Shown in pieces: positions 34,179-46,300 of a DNA stretch of 64,000 nucleotides; position 1 is the first letter of the stretch, and every line of letters begins with the position of its first letter. The notes under the pieces are model-generated. The model had not been told where the DNA came from. It was given only the letters and a program-made list of their open reading frames with translations, and did no database searches. The stretch is from Rutstroemia sp. NJR-2017a BVV2 (taxonomy: Eukaryota; Ascomycota; Leotiomycetes; Helotiales; Rutstroemiaceae). Both the position numbers and the translations under genes were made by a program. Where the stretch lies: positions 372,001 through 436,000 of the forward strand of contig NJPS01000037.1 of NCBI GenBank assembly GCA_002946415.1, in the 5' to 3' direction.

Positions 34179-36215
34179 ATGGACTACGGATCTGCGGGGC
34201 AGGGAAGGGATGAAGGGGGGCAGAAATACTGGGGCGCGAGGGAGGCTTTGAGGAATCATGCGAGGGGTTATAAGTCGGGGACTACGTCTGAAGTATCGCC
34301 ATTGCTGGGGAATGATGCTACATCCTCGAGAAATGACGACGGAGGCAGTGAAGAGCCAGTATGGGAAGGACATGCGGATTTCGAGGGGTTGACTTGGTGG
34401 CATAAACCTTCGGTATGTTCACCCATCTGCGATAAATTGTAGCACATGCTGACTTTGCCCTCTCTCAGGTCTACTGGCTTCTCGTACCTTTCTTCTTATT
34501 CGCCCTCGCCGTTGGTGGTATCGTCGTGCCCAAGCTCAACCTAATCCTCGCTCTCGTCTGCCGCTCGTACCTTGCAGAAAGATCCGCTCAAGATCCGGAA
34601 TTCCTCTTCACACCTGTGATCCTCGGCTCCGAAAACCCACAATGTCGCATTCCCGAAGTCCAATCTCTAGTTACGAAGTTCGTCATGTACATCACCATCA
34701 TAACCGGGATCCTGAGTGCTATAATGTCGCCAAAGCTAGGCGCTTGGTCGGATCGCTATGGTAGGACACGGCTTTTGGTTATCACGAGTGTGGGAGGCTT
34801 GTTGACGGAAATCATTACCATTTTGGCGGGCAAGGTCCCGGATATGGTGCCGTATCAATGGTTACTTGCTGGTGCGGTGTTTGATGGATTGTGTGGTTCT
34901 TTCACTGCGGGGATGGCCCTCACTCATGCCTATGCTGCGGATTGCACTCCGCCCTCGAAGAGAGCTGTATCGTTCGCCTATTTCCACGCATGTCTCTTCG
35001 GGGGTATCGCCATAGGACCGCTGATGGCAGCAGCTATCCTTAAACTAAGCGATGACCTAGTAATGGTATTCTACGTTGCGCTCGGAATCCACGCCTTCTT
35101 CATCGCCTTCCTAGTCTTCATAGTCCCCGAATCTCTCACCGAAAAGCGTCAAGTCCTCGCCCGGGAGAAATACACCGCCGAAACTCTCCACGCCACCGGC
35201 CAAACCTGGCTCCGGGCACTAACGCGATCCAATCCTCTCGCTCCCCTCAAAATCCTGTGGCCATCCAAAACAGAAGCCAGCACCCACGTCCGCACAAACC
35301 TCATCCTCCTCGCAACAGTCGACACCATCATCTTCGGCGTCGGCATCGGCGCCATGACCGTCGTCATCTACTACTCCGGTTTCCAATTCAGCTGGGACAC
35401 CGCCGACACCGCGTTCTATATCTCCACCGTGAACATCGCCCGCGTCTTCGCGCTTGTCGGCCTCCTTCCCCTCTTCAACTACATACTGCGGACACGCCCG
35501 CGCGCTCGCCAGCGCAGGGAATCCGGCGTCGCGCTTCCCCCCGAGCGAAACGTCGGCGCGGACTCCATCGATCTGGCCGTTATCCGCACCTCCGTTCTCT
35601 TAGAAGTCGCCGGCTTCCTAGGCTTCACCCTCGCGCGCAAAGGCTATCTTTTCGTGTGTGCGGGCGTACTGGCTTCGATGGGAGGAGTGGGTTCCCCGAC
35701 GCTGCAGTCCGCGTTGACAAAACATGTGCCGAGGGATCATGTGGGGCAGTTGCTGGGTGCGACGGGTCTGTTGCATGCGCTGGCGAGAGTGGTGTGTCCG
35801 ACGGTTTTTAATCTGATTTATGCGTTAACGGTGGGGACGTTTCGGCAGACGGTGTTTGTGGTATTGACGAGCTGTTTTGTGTTGGCGTTTACGTTGAGTT
35901 GGTTTATTAGGCCGAATGGTATGTTTGTTTCTTTCTTGCCTTACCTTTCCCTTTGCTTGCCTTCCTTTCCTTCCCTTCACTTCCCTTCACTTCCCTTCAC
36001 TTCCCTTCACTTCCCTTCACTTCCCTTCACTTCCCTTCACTTCCCTTCACTTCCCTTCCCTTACCTTTTCATATGCACACATTCATACAGCCAGACCTCA
36101 TCAGCTAACACCCCTCCCAGTCTCAATCGAGGACCCCAACGAAGACCGTCCACAGTCGAGAGAAATCGGAAATGATCCGGATGTGCTGGTGGATGAGGAG
36201 GTTGTGGGTTTGTAG
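34179..36215 (+). CDS. Major facilitator superfamily transporter (TetA/HIAT-like)
   Basis: Three exons (34179-34412, 34469-35918, 36121-36215) give 592 residues. A hydrophilic N-terminus with a Pro-Leu-Leu-Gly dileucine-like signal (about residue 41) precedes YWLLVPFFLFALAVGGIVVP, the first helix. The loop 2-3 signature is GAWSDRYGRTRLL, and loop 4-5 has the AYAADCTPPSKRA motif common to the fungal tetracycline-resistance-like and hippocampus-abundant-transcript-like MFS group. Twelve helices are expected, with a long central loop around residues 270-300 and a second loop rich in Arg at RTRPRARQRRES. The last exon adds a short acidic cytosolic tail (VSIEDPNEDRPQSREIG). The substrate is unknown; dileucine-bearing members often reside on the vacuole. 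The final intron contains a minisatellite, listed separately. Confidence 0.9.
35971..36050 (+). repeat. Minisatellite, 10-bp unit TTCCCTTCAC, in the last MFS intron
   Basis: Eight perfect tandem copies are flanked by degenerate CTTCC units (35945-36062). It lies wholly within intron 2 (35919-36120), so it is removed from the mRNA. It probably expands that intron to 202 bp, where neighbours are 50-80 bp. Confidence 0.95.
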
Positions 36216-37695
36216 ATATATGCCTTATTACATATATGTCTAATACTTCTTGGGGCTCATTGTTTCTTTTGTTTTGAGTTGGGTAAAGGAATGGCGTTAG
36301 GGAAAGATACTCGCATAGCATATGATATGAGTCTTGTTTTTGCGTTAGAGAATTGGATATGGAATTGCGGATGTTTGAAGGCGTTGGGTTGGGTTGGGTT
36401 GGATAGGGTAAGGGGGGGTTGAGGTTTTGGATGGTGAGATGAGATGCTGTGTTGGGTTTATTCTGTTCTGGATATTCTACTTTGTCCTGGTATGGATTGA
36501 TTGGGATGGATTGGATAGAGATATTGTTGGCTTGAGAATCCAAAACAGCTCTTCATAGGCGAGGATTATTATACATACATACATACACACATACAGATAT
36601 ACATGTATATTCTACTTACTTAACTACAAAGTATTTTATCTGTGAATAGTTACCGGAGTATGGTGATGACAACACGGTCGACAGTCGATATTATATCTTC
36701 ATGGTTGGGAGACCTGATAAATGATTGAAATTTTTGGGGTCATCGCACGTATATGGAATCAATAAAAGTAAGCAGCTAAAGCTGAAAGATAATGTTTTTT
36801 TTTTCTTTCTTCAAGAACCTCGGCCTCCGTTCTCCTTTCTGCCCTGCCATGCCTCAGCCACCAAAAAGAAACGAAAAGGAAGAAACAGCACGTCAGCTCG
36901 GAAATAGCCCTCAGATCCTATCCTAAAATCCTATTCGTCTGCAGGATTTGCGGGAAATTAAATTAAATTAGGCCGAATGAAGAGGCATATTACTGTTTTC
37001 GAACCTGTCGCGCGATTGTACGAAACTGGGGAAGAATTTTTTTGCAGTGAAGAGGGCGTGGTTTGCTGATGGGGGTTTGGTGTACGGGGTGTTTCATCCC
37101 CTGATGTGGCGTTCGCTAAACGAGTGACGGATGGGTTTGGGGAAGGGGATTGGACGGCTGGGAGATGCAGGATCGGATCGAGGTAGGGTGGTGGAGAGGA
37201 AGAGGAAGAAACGAGGTGAGGGAGTTTGAAACGGAATGGAATGGGAAAAGAGATGAGATGAAGTTGTTTGGTTCATGCTATGCAGAATATTTCATGTCAT
37301 GTGATTCTGATTCTGATCCTATTGGATTGTTTCATCTAATCATTCTGTCGGGTGGTGTGGATGTATGTATCTATGTATGTAGCTCCTTTCTTTGAAATCA
37401 CACTTTCTTTCTTCTTTCTGCAGTTGTTCCTTTTCACAGTGAAAGTCGTTTTGAAGTCAGAACTTCTTTTCTCTACTGCTTTTTTTTGTTGCTTGCTTGC
37501 TCATAGTCGGTCCTTACTCTCTATCTCTAGATATCACTCTCCTTTTTCATTCTTTTCGATTCTTGAGCTTATTGCTTTTTGTAAAGAGCTAGTCTCTTCG
37601 AGCTTCACTTCCACATCTCCGTGCACATCGCGTTCTTACAATCATCTTCCTATCACCTCATCTCCATCTCCATCTCCCATCGAAGATATCCCAAA
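36216..37695. other. Intergenic; leader of the secreted Ser/Thr-rich protein gene
   Basis: No supported gene. From about 37380 to 37690 the plus strand is strongly CT-rich (many CTTTC words), typical of the long 5' leaders of well-expressed fungal genes. The frame upstream of 37696 is open by chance back to 37352. Confidence 0.5.
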
Positions 37696-38842
37696 ATGCG
37701 TTTCACACCCTCAGAATGCGCAGCCCTTCTGCTCCTCGCACTCCCTCACCTTGTATGGTCCCCCTAACTCACCTATCCAAAACCACGTTACTAAACCAAA
37801 CTTCCAGATCTCCGCTCTCCCCCTCTCCCCCAACGCCCCAATTGAGCAACTCGTCCCCTTGCACCTGGGCCCCCCCAAACACACCGTTGCAAAACGCGAC
37901 TCAACCACCACCGCCACAGCCATCATCATCGAAACCATCTCCAACGGCATCGCCATCCCCGGCTATCCCGCTCCGCAAACAAGTACCAGCGCAGTAACGA
38001 AGTTCCAAACGTCTTTTGTGACGCATTCTGCGTCGGTGGTTACAGAGACTGTGGGGGCCTCCGAGATTGATACGACTTGCACGGAGAGTACGACGAGTTT
38101 GGGTGGTTTTCCAACTGGTCTACCGGGCTCGACGCCGACGGATGCGACGAGTACCCCGCCCTCTACGTTCCCTCATTCCTCGGGTATAGTCTCAGCTACA
38201 CGCAGCAACTCGCAAAGTCTCCGTCCCTCTGGAACACGCATCGCCAGCTCCCGCCCCTCTGTATCCGGCGTCCGTAGCTCCCGTCCCTCCGGAACCTCCG
38301 TCCGCAGCTCCCGCCCTTCAGGGTCCGGTATCCGAGCGTCTGGTTCTGGCTCTGGCTCTGTAACGACAATTATCGGCAGCACGACCACAGAACGAGTGTA
38401 TACAACTGTTGATGCTAGTGCGGCTACTTCGGTTGTTACTGTTAGTGGTGTTCCTGTAAAGCAAAGTGCTACTGCGGTGAGGCTTTCGAGCTCGGGGGCG
38501 AAGGTTGTTGCGACTGCGACTGCGTCGGGGTCTGCGGTTTTGGGAGGAGGACAGCCCGTGCATTCGACTTCTGTGGCTAGTGTGCATCCGACTTCGGTCG
38601 CGTCTGTTCGTCCGACTTCAGCCGCGTCTGTTGTGCCGAAACCTTCCTCCTCGACCGTGGTGCCGAAACTTTCATCTTCGTCTGTAGTGCCGAAACCTTC
38701 TTCTTCTTCAACTCATTTGTCTTCGACCTCGGCGGTGAAAACCTCAACTGCGCCTACGGCAACAGCGGGTGGAGCAACTCCGGTGGAAACGGCGAAGATT
38801 TTGTATAAGGGTGTGCAGAAAGTGGAGCCGTTTATGAAGTAG
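37696..38842 (+). CDS. Secreted Ser/Thr-rich mucin-like protein
   Basis: Two exons (37696-37752 and 37808-38842) give 363 residues. The start at 37696 was chosen because splicing a 55-bp intron yields a standard signal peptide (MRFTPSECAALLLLALPHLI, cleavage near SALPLSP). Reading through the intron gives only a long leader-derived ORF. After a short unique region (residues 30-110) the protein is almost all Ser, Thr, Ala, Val and Pro. Direct repeats around SSRPSGTSVR (about 200-240) and VVPKPSSSS (about 310-340) are likely O-mannosylated. There is no C-terminal hydrophobic GPI signal (it ends KVEPFMK), so it is predicted to be secreted or trapped in the wall. No catalytic or chitin-binding domain is seen. 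Confidence 0.75.
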
Positions 38843-41379
38843 GGTGGTTGAGGGGTGGTTGGGTGGAGGGGTTGAAGGATTTTGAGGGGATAGGTGGATA
38901 GGTGGATAGATGAAGGACATGGGTTTGATGATAGAATGATTGAGGAATGACTCTAGTGGATTGGAGAACAAAAACAGCATTGAGAAAAGTTTGGTGATAG
39001 GGGAAAGGAGTTCAGGATTCAGTTAGCACGCTTTAGGGCCTGACTGGTTGATATGATATGTTCTTTCTTTCTTTCTAGTTTGGTGCTTCTTCTTCGTCTA
39101 CTGCTTGTAAAAATGTACGCAGTGGATTCTTTTTATTTCTTGTATGCAGAATAGATACCATTTTACTTTCGTATTGTACTTATAACTTGTATGTATTGCG
39201 ATTTATCTTGGTTTGCGCTTCATAGCTCGGTTCTTCGTTTACGTTCATCTTGGGGAAGTTTTTCTTGCTCGTGGCTTCTCCTCACTTACACTTTTATCTG
39301 TGAAGTGAGATGAGTAAGTCTATAGATATAAATGATTTCTCAAAGGAATGTTGGATATCCTAGCCAGCGTGTACACATGCTACTGAAAGCTAAACCACTC
39401 TCTTTCGCGCCATAAACCGTGAGGTCAAACTTCTCACCACCCATACGCATGCGTCTGGTTGACGCAGAAATTTGTTGGGCATAACATTGTTGGACGCATT
39501 TAAGCGTATGCTCGGCAGTTGTATTCGCTAGATTTTGTAGTCTTACTCTTGGTCTGAGGTCTCGTCTCTACGTGGCTGTATGTGACGAGGTCGCTATATT
39601 GGTCGGCTTGTTTGTTTGATGCTGCGATTTCCCATCGGATAGTTCATAGAATAACCCTTTTCACCAAAAAAACGCTTTTCCTTGATCGGCTGCTTTTTGC
39701 GGTTTCAACTTACATATATTGTAATCGTCCAGCTAGATTTACTACCTACTGTCATCGTGAAGCGGGGACTACTTTCCCGTGACTGCGCTACTAAAAAGGT
39801 ATATCATCATCAAACGACCATTAGAAAGGGCATAATAAGTAACCTTAAATAACCCTTTATCCGACCAGGCCAAGGGACCCGGCTTTGATAAAGTTGGTAG
39901 CAGCCAACATTTGAAGGAATGTTTGCAGTTACAACGGGCACTTCTAATCCTTCTTCCTTTCTTTTTCCTCATACTTATTAAGCTCCAGGCATCCGTCACA
40001 AGGCCACAGTAAGATCTTACTTCTTCTCCAAGGGCCAAGATTAATTGTCGTAAGTATTGGCAGACGGTCTGGGTCCACTTCTCGACGTCGTCGGTGTTTG
40101 CTCAGGCTTGAAACTTTCCAGCTTCCCTGAACCAACCAACCAACCGATCAACCGACCAACCAACCAATCAATCCTCAAAAGCAAAGGCAATGAGAATGTC
40201 CAGAAATCTTAGATCTTTTATCAGATCTAGCAACCACCCGGGTGATTCTACCTCCAACGGAGCTGCACTTGACAATACTACCGACTTAAGTGACGCTCTC
40301 GAAGAAAACTGCGTCATTGACCCAGAAAAATCAGAGCATAGCAACAGCAGGGAAAGAAAAAGATGCCTAGAGAGCGTGGGGGATTGCGGAGAGATATGCG
40401 GCGGAAATTACCCACGAAAACGATGTTAAGTAGGGGGGGAGGGGTTGGGAAGGAGGAGGGGAGGGGAGAGGGGCTGTAGGATTTGCTTGGGGGGTTGAGG
40501 TTCGGTGTTGTGTGGGGAGGAAGGGAGGGGATGGAGGTGGTGTGGTGGGAGGAGGTAGAGAGGGTGCAAATGAGTGGAGGAAGAGTGTGAGGAGTTGCTT
40601 GGATGGTTATGTTATGATAGGCACTTGAGAGGGAGCAGATTAGAAGTAGAGTCCAAGCAGAGTAAGAGTAACCAAGAATCTGCCTTTCATCTTCATACCT
40701 TAATGCCAGATCATTGTTTAATAATTACTAAGAGTACTATGTTCTTGGTTGCCAAACACAACCCATCCACCTGCTCGTCACCCTTTAAATACAATCAACC
40801 TTCTCACCACATTTCATTGCAAGAGATAGGCTTGCAGCGAAGAGTTTAAATTCAGCTGCACTGCTTAAAGAGTATACCGGACATCCACCAAGGCACTCAA
40901 GCTCGAATTATCTTAACTCCACTTCCCACAACCTCTCTGCTAAATTTAAGCACTATCGTATGCTGTAGCCTGGCAGCCTATACTAAAGTACAACGGTCAT
41001 AAAGCCAACCGTAAGACCACCTTTGATATCACATCTAACTCAAATTAGGCTAGTGCGCGGCCATCGTGCGGCCCCCTTCTTTCCATCTCGCTAACATACG
41101 TGCCTAGTCTAGTACGTGCCTAATCTAGGCCATATTTTGGTATTGGACGAGTTATGCTAGTTGAAGTGAAAATTTTCACCAACTTGCGAGGAGATGGAAA
41201 TGTATATAAGAGACGCGTGGAAGTGGTAGGGATACGTTTCATTCTCCAGCTGTGACTACAATTACCTATTCAGCCCACTCTTCCGGCTTCGTTGAGCAAG
41301 TTCTAACTTTATCGTACAAGGAAGCAACTGTTCCTCATCCGCATTATATATCCAACTCCCTCTTCCATCACTAAGAAAA
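38843..41379. other. Intergenic, no confident gene
   Basis: An ORF of 79 codons at 40190-40429 (MRMSRNLRSFIRSSN) follows a CCAA-rich leader (about 40126-40172) and could be a small protein, but no homologous feature is recognised. GGGGAGG-rich sequence follows at 40435-40570. Elsewhere only TA-rich or repetitive short ORFs are seen. Confidence 0.4.
40126..40172 (+). repeat. CCAA tandem repeat
   Basis: Repeated CCAA/CAAC tetranucleotides, slightly degenerate (CCAACCAACCAACCGATC and similar), lie just before the small ORF at 40190. Confidence 0.8.
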
Positions 41380-41586
41380 ATGACCAAGGTTATGGCTGGA
41401 ACCAAGCGAGGCTTGGGCACTCAAACAAGAAGCTCGTCGAGAGAGCCAGCTCGCAAGAAGCAGTGCACGGATTCTTCCCGAAATGCAGTTCAACCCAATG
41501 GTCATGGTAGCACTGAGGAGACTGGCTGGGAAAAGAAAGGACAAGGAAAAGAATTAGAAAAGCCGCAGATGAGCGGAAGGAAGTAG
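41380..41586 (+). CDS. Possible small basic protein, 68 residues
   Basis: The ORF starts with a good context (AAAAATGACC) 175 bp downstream of a strong TATA element (TATATAAG at 41203-41210) and a pyrimidine-rich leader. The product is Lys/Arg/Ser/Gly-rich (KRGLGTQTRSSSREPARKKQ) with no predicted fold or signal. Promoter architecture is the main argument. Short length and low complexity argue for caution, and a longer spliced product is possible. Confidence 0.35.
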   Translation: MTKVMAGTKRGLGTQTRSSSREPARKKQCTDSSRNAVQPNGHGSTEETGWEKKGQGKELEKPQMSGRK

Positions 41587-42387
41587 GGAAGTTGGCAAGA
41601 AGTTGCTTTGGACTTTGACTTCTTGAGGGTTATGGGAGTGGGAAGAAAGGGGATGGGAATCAAATAAAGAGGAAAACAGAGTAGAGGGAGTAGGAAAAAA
41701 TCCCACGGACATTGAAGGTGAGGGGCACAGCGAGACACCGAGACATTGTTGCTGCAAATGCAGAGTAGTTGCATAGACAGTAAACGCATGAGTGGGACTC
41801 CGGCGTATAAAAAAGACTGTGAAAAAACGTAGCGTGGTGTAAGGTGATCTCAGTATCTAGTTTCAGAAATATGTGATCACCATACCACAGCGGAAGGTAC
41901 TCCATTACAATATGGCATATACCACCATCCTCAACTACAAGCTCGGTATCTGCGACAACGCCATCCGCTTTCATATCTACTCCGAGGCAAACTGTGACTG
42001 GTACCATCATTGAGTGTTATAAATGGTACGTGTTGGGCAGCGGGGATGACTGCTTGACAATTACCAGCGAATTAGGCATCACTCTCACCTAGTTCCGGAC
42101 CTAGAACACATACATCAACGCGGTTTACGAAGCTGTAATCTAATTGTTCACACTGTGTTGGTAGTGATATGGGCTCTTTGGAGAGCAAACCTCAATTTGG
42201 CAAGACTTTGCGTCTGTAACTGGCCCCGGATTAAGTATGGGAGCCGAAATTTGGCGAATAGAATGATAGTTGGTAAACAAAAAGAAGTAGAAATTATTTT
42301 TCCTTCCTAAGCTCAACTCGTCCACGCAAAAACGGCACCGTAGGCCAGATTAAACAGGAAATCCTATAATACCCCTTTAACCCCAGA
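41587..42387. other. Intergenic 3' flanks of two converging genes
   Basis: A 116-codon minus-strand ORF (42010-41660) overlaps other frames and shows no domain. Nothing further identified. Confidence 0.4.
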
Positions 42388-43365
42388 TCAAGTTCCGGGC
42401 CTCGCCCACCTCCTTTCACAATCCTGATAGACAGCCCACAACCACCTCCCCCTTTTCTCCACAAACCCGTCTCTATCCCACTCGGCTGTTCTCCATCCAA
42501 ACTCCCGATAAATCTTCCCCAACCCCCTATCAACAGCATACTCCGCTCTCGTAATCCCGAAATCTCTTTCAATCCATTCCCGCCATTCAGGACCGTAGTC
42601 CTGTTTCTCGTCAGGCATGAAAACCCTGCCGTGAAACTCTAGGGGCATGATTTCCAGGGAGAGAAATTTCGATGTCCATTCGGAGAGCAGTGCAGAAGGG
42701 GGTTGCGATGGGAGTGCTAACACGTCTGCACTAGTTGGAAGGTCACTATAGTTTGTACACCAGGATCTCAGGGTGCCTATTTGTCTCTTTGTTAACGTTT
42801 ACGAACTTCTCGTTCTCGTTATGTGGAGATAAGATTTGTGGCAGAGCAAGTAATGGAAATACAAACAAGAATTTAAATCGTAAAGCAGCCACTGCCCATA
42901 TACTTGTCCCCAGGTCACGGCTACGACGTTGTTGGGAAGAAGGTCATCTCCTTGGAAGAGTGGATCACGTGCGTCTTCCCACACTCCCAGGGCATTTTCG
43001 TCATTGGGATCGGTAAGGTGTGTCAGAGGTGTTGTGGAGAATCCGTCTAACTGGACCTAGGGATTTCATTAGCACCTTGCTCAAATCTTGCCGTCGTCGT
43101 AAGAAAATGGAATGTGGGATGATACCGCATTATCACACTCTTCCGACAAATATGGTAGCTTGCTCAGGAGTTCAATACTTTCGGGGGTATAACCAAGCGA
43201 GAGTCCTAAAGAAGCATTGAATTCTGGTCCGTATGGGGGTAGGTGAATGTCAGAAGGTTGGATGTAGCATGACTCTGCGAGAGCATGATAAAAGGTTGTG
43301 AGAGCATCAATGAGGGGTTGGTGGCGGTTAAGATCTAGGTTACCGTCGCTATTGGAGAGAGACAT
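42388..43365 (-). CDS. Conserved fungal protein of unknown function
   Basis: Three exons in my preferred model (43365-43126, 43056-42867, 42776-42388) give 272 residues. The sequence has the look of a folded soluble enzyme-sized protein: HQPLIDALTTFYHALAESCY, then IHLPPYGPEFNASLGLSLGY, VWEDARDPLFQGDDLLPNNV, QVYGQWLLYDL, and a C-terminal EWREWIERDFGITRAEYAV helix region. It resembles a group of fungal proteins sometimes likened to SMI1/KNR4, but I am not certain of the match. Intron 1 is uncertain. A canonical donor GTATCA at 43125 fits phase and length (69 bp) and a branch-like GCTAATG precedes the acceptor. A GC donor at 43091 with a later acceptor would also keep frame. Confidence 0.65.
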
Positions 43366-46300
43366 GGTGAGTGGCTGATGGTCAGGAATAGGTCTTGAAA
43401 AAGCGAAGCGAGAAACAATAGGAGAGGCAAAGGACTGATGATGTTTAGGGATACCCTGGGGTTTAAAAGTATGCTTGTGTAAAGGTGATGCAGTAGTGGT
43501 GGCGTTAGAGGTGCAGCGCTGAGTTCGCTTATCTATGTTCCCTGATTACACGTCTCGATCTATCGACGGTCTTATCATGAAAAGTCTTAGGGAATTGGAA
43601 AGCTAATTGGAAAGCTAATACATAAAAGTAAGGTAATATATTCACACTATCTAGAGATGGTTTCTTGTACTGTGGTCACCAATGGAACACTTTGGGTAGA
43701 TAATTTCCGGACTCGGGCATTGCAGTATTTAGGCAGCGAAATGGGTACCCGTAGGTAGGCAACTCTAGGTGTTCAGCCCACCCACAGGTACCAATAGGTG
43801 GGTTCTGCTCCCCAACCTACCCATCTACCCAATCAGAGTCATGGGTGCTCCAACCCAGCGGATACCCGGCCCAGCTTAGCAGTATTCATCAAGCAGCGGC
43901 TTTCCCGCACTGCTGTCTTTAAACAAGCTTCCCGTTTCGGGGATGCCTCCGAGCTTGAGAACGGGCATCTTTTCGCCATGGGACACACCATGCAATTGAA
44001 GGGAGAGATTTAGGTGTTTCTGGGGGGGGGGGGGGTAGTTGGCTTGACCGCCGGCGTCGAGCACCCCGCATCCGAGGAGAGGGAAATGAAAAGGTCGGGC
44101 CCGCGTGGGGAGGACAGGTAATTCTACCTTCTCACTCACCCCGTCTCAAACTTCGCAACTCTTATTGCGACATCTGTTATCTTTTGCAATGATGCCATAT
44201 AAAAATCTGATTTTGGTGCTTCCAACATCGACCGTTTCCGCCAGCCAATCCGAGATAAGTCAACAATTAATATGCCAAAATTTTCTCGCCACGCTGGTCT
44301 TACGCCTTCTGAGAATTCGGTTGGGCGTAATCTAGAGTTACAACATGAAACTAACAATGGGAACATTGCGAGTAGTAGCTTACTCTAGCTCAATCCCAGT
44401 TATCAAATCATCAAGTCTATATAGTTCAAGGACTACACCCCATCATGACGACAAGCAATTTACCCTTGCAATCGCTACTATTCGCGATGAATATCGCAGT
44501 AACGACCTCCGTAACATGAAGGATACAAGAGACGAGAAAAGGAACAGATATAATCAGGGGCACAAAGCAAATGATAAAATTTTCAAGGTTGCAGGTATCA
44601 TTTACATGGGAATCCCCAAATGCATCGTGCATCTTCATTGGCCTAACATCCAGCACAAGGAATCAGGGACACACTTGTGGCCACTATTTTTGTGCCAGTG
44701 GATGTTATTTTCCCATTACTGTCAACCACGGCTAGCACACTACGTGTAATAGCTCGCAAAATCAAATCTCGCCGAGAACTCTTGGGGGCAGATGACCGGA
44801 CCATAATCGCAGGTTCGGCGAGCACAATTCGATATCGAACACTATGACAGTTTGTCTGATGATGGTAGATGATAGGTTGGGGAGAAGCTATTGATGTCTG
44901 AGTGGCCAGCAGCATGATAGGAGTACGTCAATATTTCCCCACGAGAGACGGTGCCTGATACTCTCCGAGTCTCTCTCGGAGGGTGAGCAGGCAATCCCAT
45001 GTCTACTCCTCCGTATTCCCAGAAAGTCACACAAAATGCTAGCTCCTCTCACTTCTCCCAGTCTTGTTCCTCAGAGAAAGATAACGAAATGAATGATTGC
45101 GGTATCAGAATAGCCAGGAGGTGGAGGTTGTATGATTGGGCGAAACGGTTGCTGTAGCGATCAAAATAACACAAATTCAAATGTTATTCCAACGTCAATT
45201 GTTAGACGTGTAACAAAACCTTTTGATGAAAAGAAAAGGAAAAGTTGGGAAAGAGAGGATTCTAATCTCAGTGAATCTCAGGAAATTAGTGCGGGAAATT
45301 AGTGATTTCCTTGCACCACCATGTTGGTTCATTCCCGCTAATTCCAACCTCATATATTTATTCACTGCGTCAGCCAATTTGGCTGACTTTTTCGTCGTTA
45401 TTCTTGAAATTCGCTGCCGGATTGAGCTGTGCGGTTGATCTTCGATATCTATTGGGTATCTTTAGCTCTAACCTCGGACTCCAAGAGGAAATGTAAGCAC
45501 CGCGAGGGTGGGTTGGATTGGGCTGTCCCACGAATAACTCTTCTAGTACTTTCCGACGGAAGATATACGGGCCAACGGTTTGAGGGCAAAAGGTGACTTA
45601 GATCGCTTGACAATACCATCCCGATACCAGTGCATGCAGTTCTCAGTACCCGGTAATCCTATTCCCTAAAAGCGCCCTACTCTCTCACTACCCCCACGCC
45701 CTCCTTCCCTTCGGGAACTATAGTTACAAATCTAGTCTGCCTCCACGGAAGTGGCCCTTGGAGAGCCAGCGGAGCGTCATCCACTTTCTTCCTCTATCTA
45801 TCTGCTTGTTCAAGCAAGGTGATGATTTCGAAGTCCAATCCAGGCGGCTGGAGCAAAGATAGCCATTGTTGGTGAAGATGTACACAAAGTTGCGGGATCG
45901 AACTTTCTTTTATTGATCCAGTACTGATGTGTTAAAAGTGGCCTGATGGGCATCTTTGAAGGTCACTGGGCCTGTCACTTATCATGTAGAAATGAGCTTA
46001 TTCATGAAAGCTAAGATATTTGAAACAGAAAAAGGAAAGTTCCAGCAATCTACCCAAGTGTGACTTTGGTGAATTCGCATCGTGATTCAGGGATTGTGGC
46101 CGCCTGTGCAATGGATAATTGCACAAGAAACCAATCGCCATGGAGAACCTGTTATGTCCGGCGGGAATGTCGTTGTTGCAGCCCAAGAATTGAACACAAC
46201 GCGATTTTTGGGAAAAGGAGTCTCGGTGTAAATTGGGTCGAGGCTCGCAATCCTAGTTGTTGTAGGAACCGAGTATCATGGAAAATTATGTACAGTAGAG

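Noticed and set aside
35257..35811. 184-codon Arg/His-rich ORF inside the MFS gene
   Set aside because: It is a shifted frame over GC-rich transporter helices, low complexity, with no independent support.
37352..37695. Upstream extension of the Ser/Thr-rich protein frame
   Set aside because: It is a CT-rich leader translated as Phe/Leu/Ser runs, and the spliced start at 37696 gives a proper signal peptide.
44345..44915. Overlapping ORFs of 76-134 codons on both strands
   Set aside because: No recognised domain, no consistent splice pattern, and both strands open over the same bases. A decayed membrane-protein gene cannot be excluded but is not supported.
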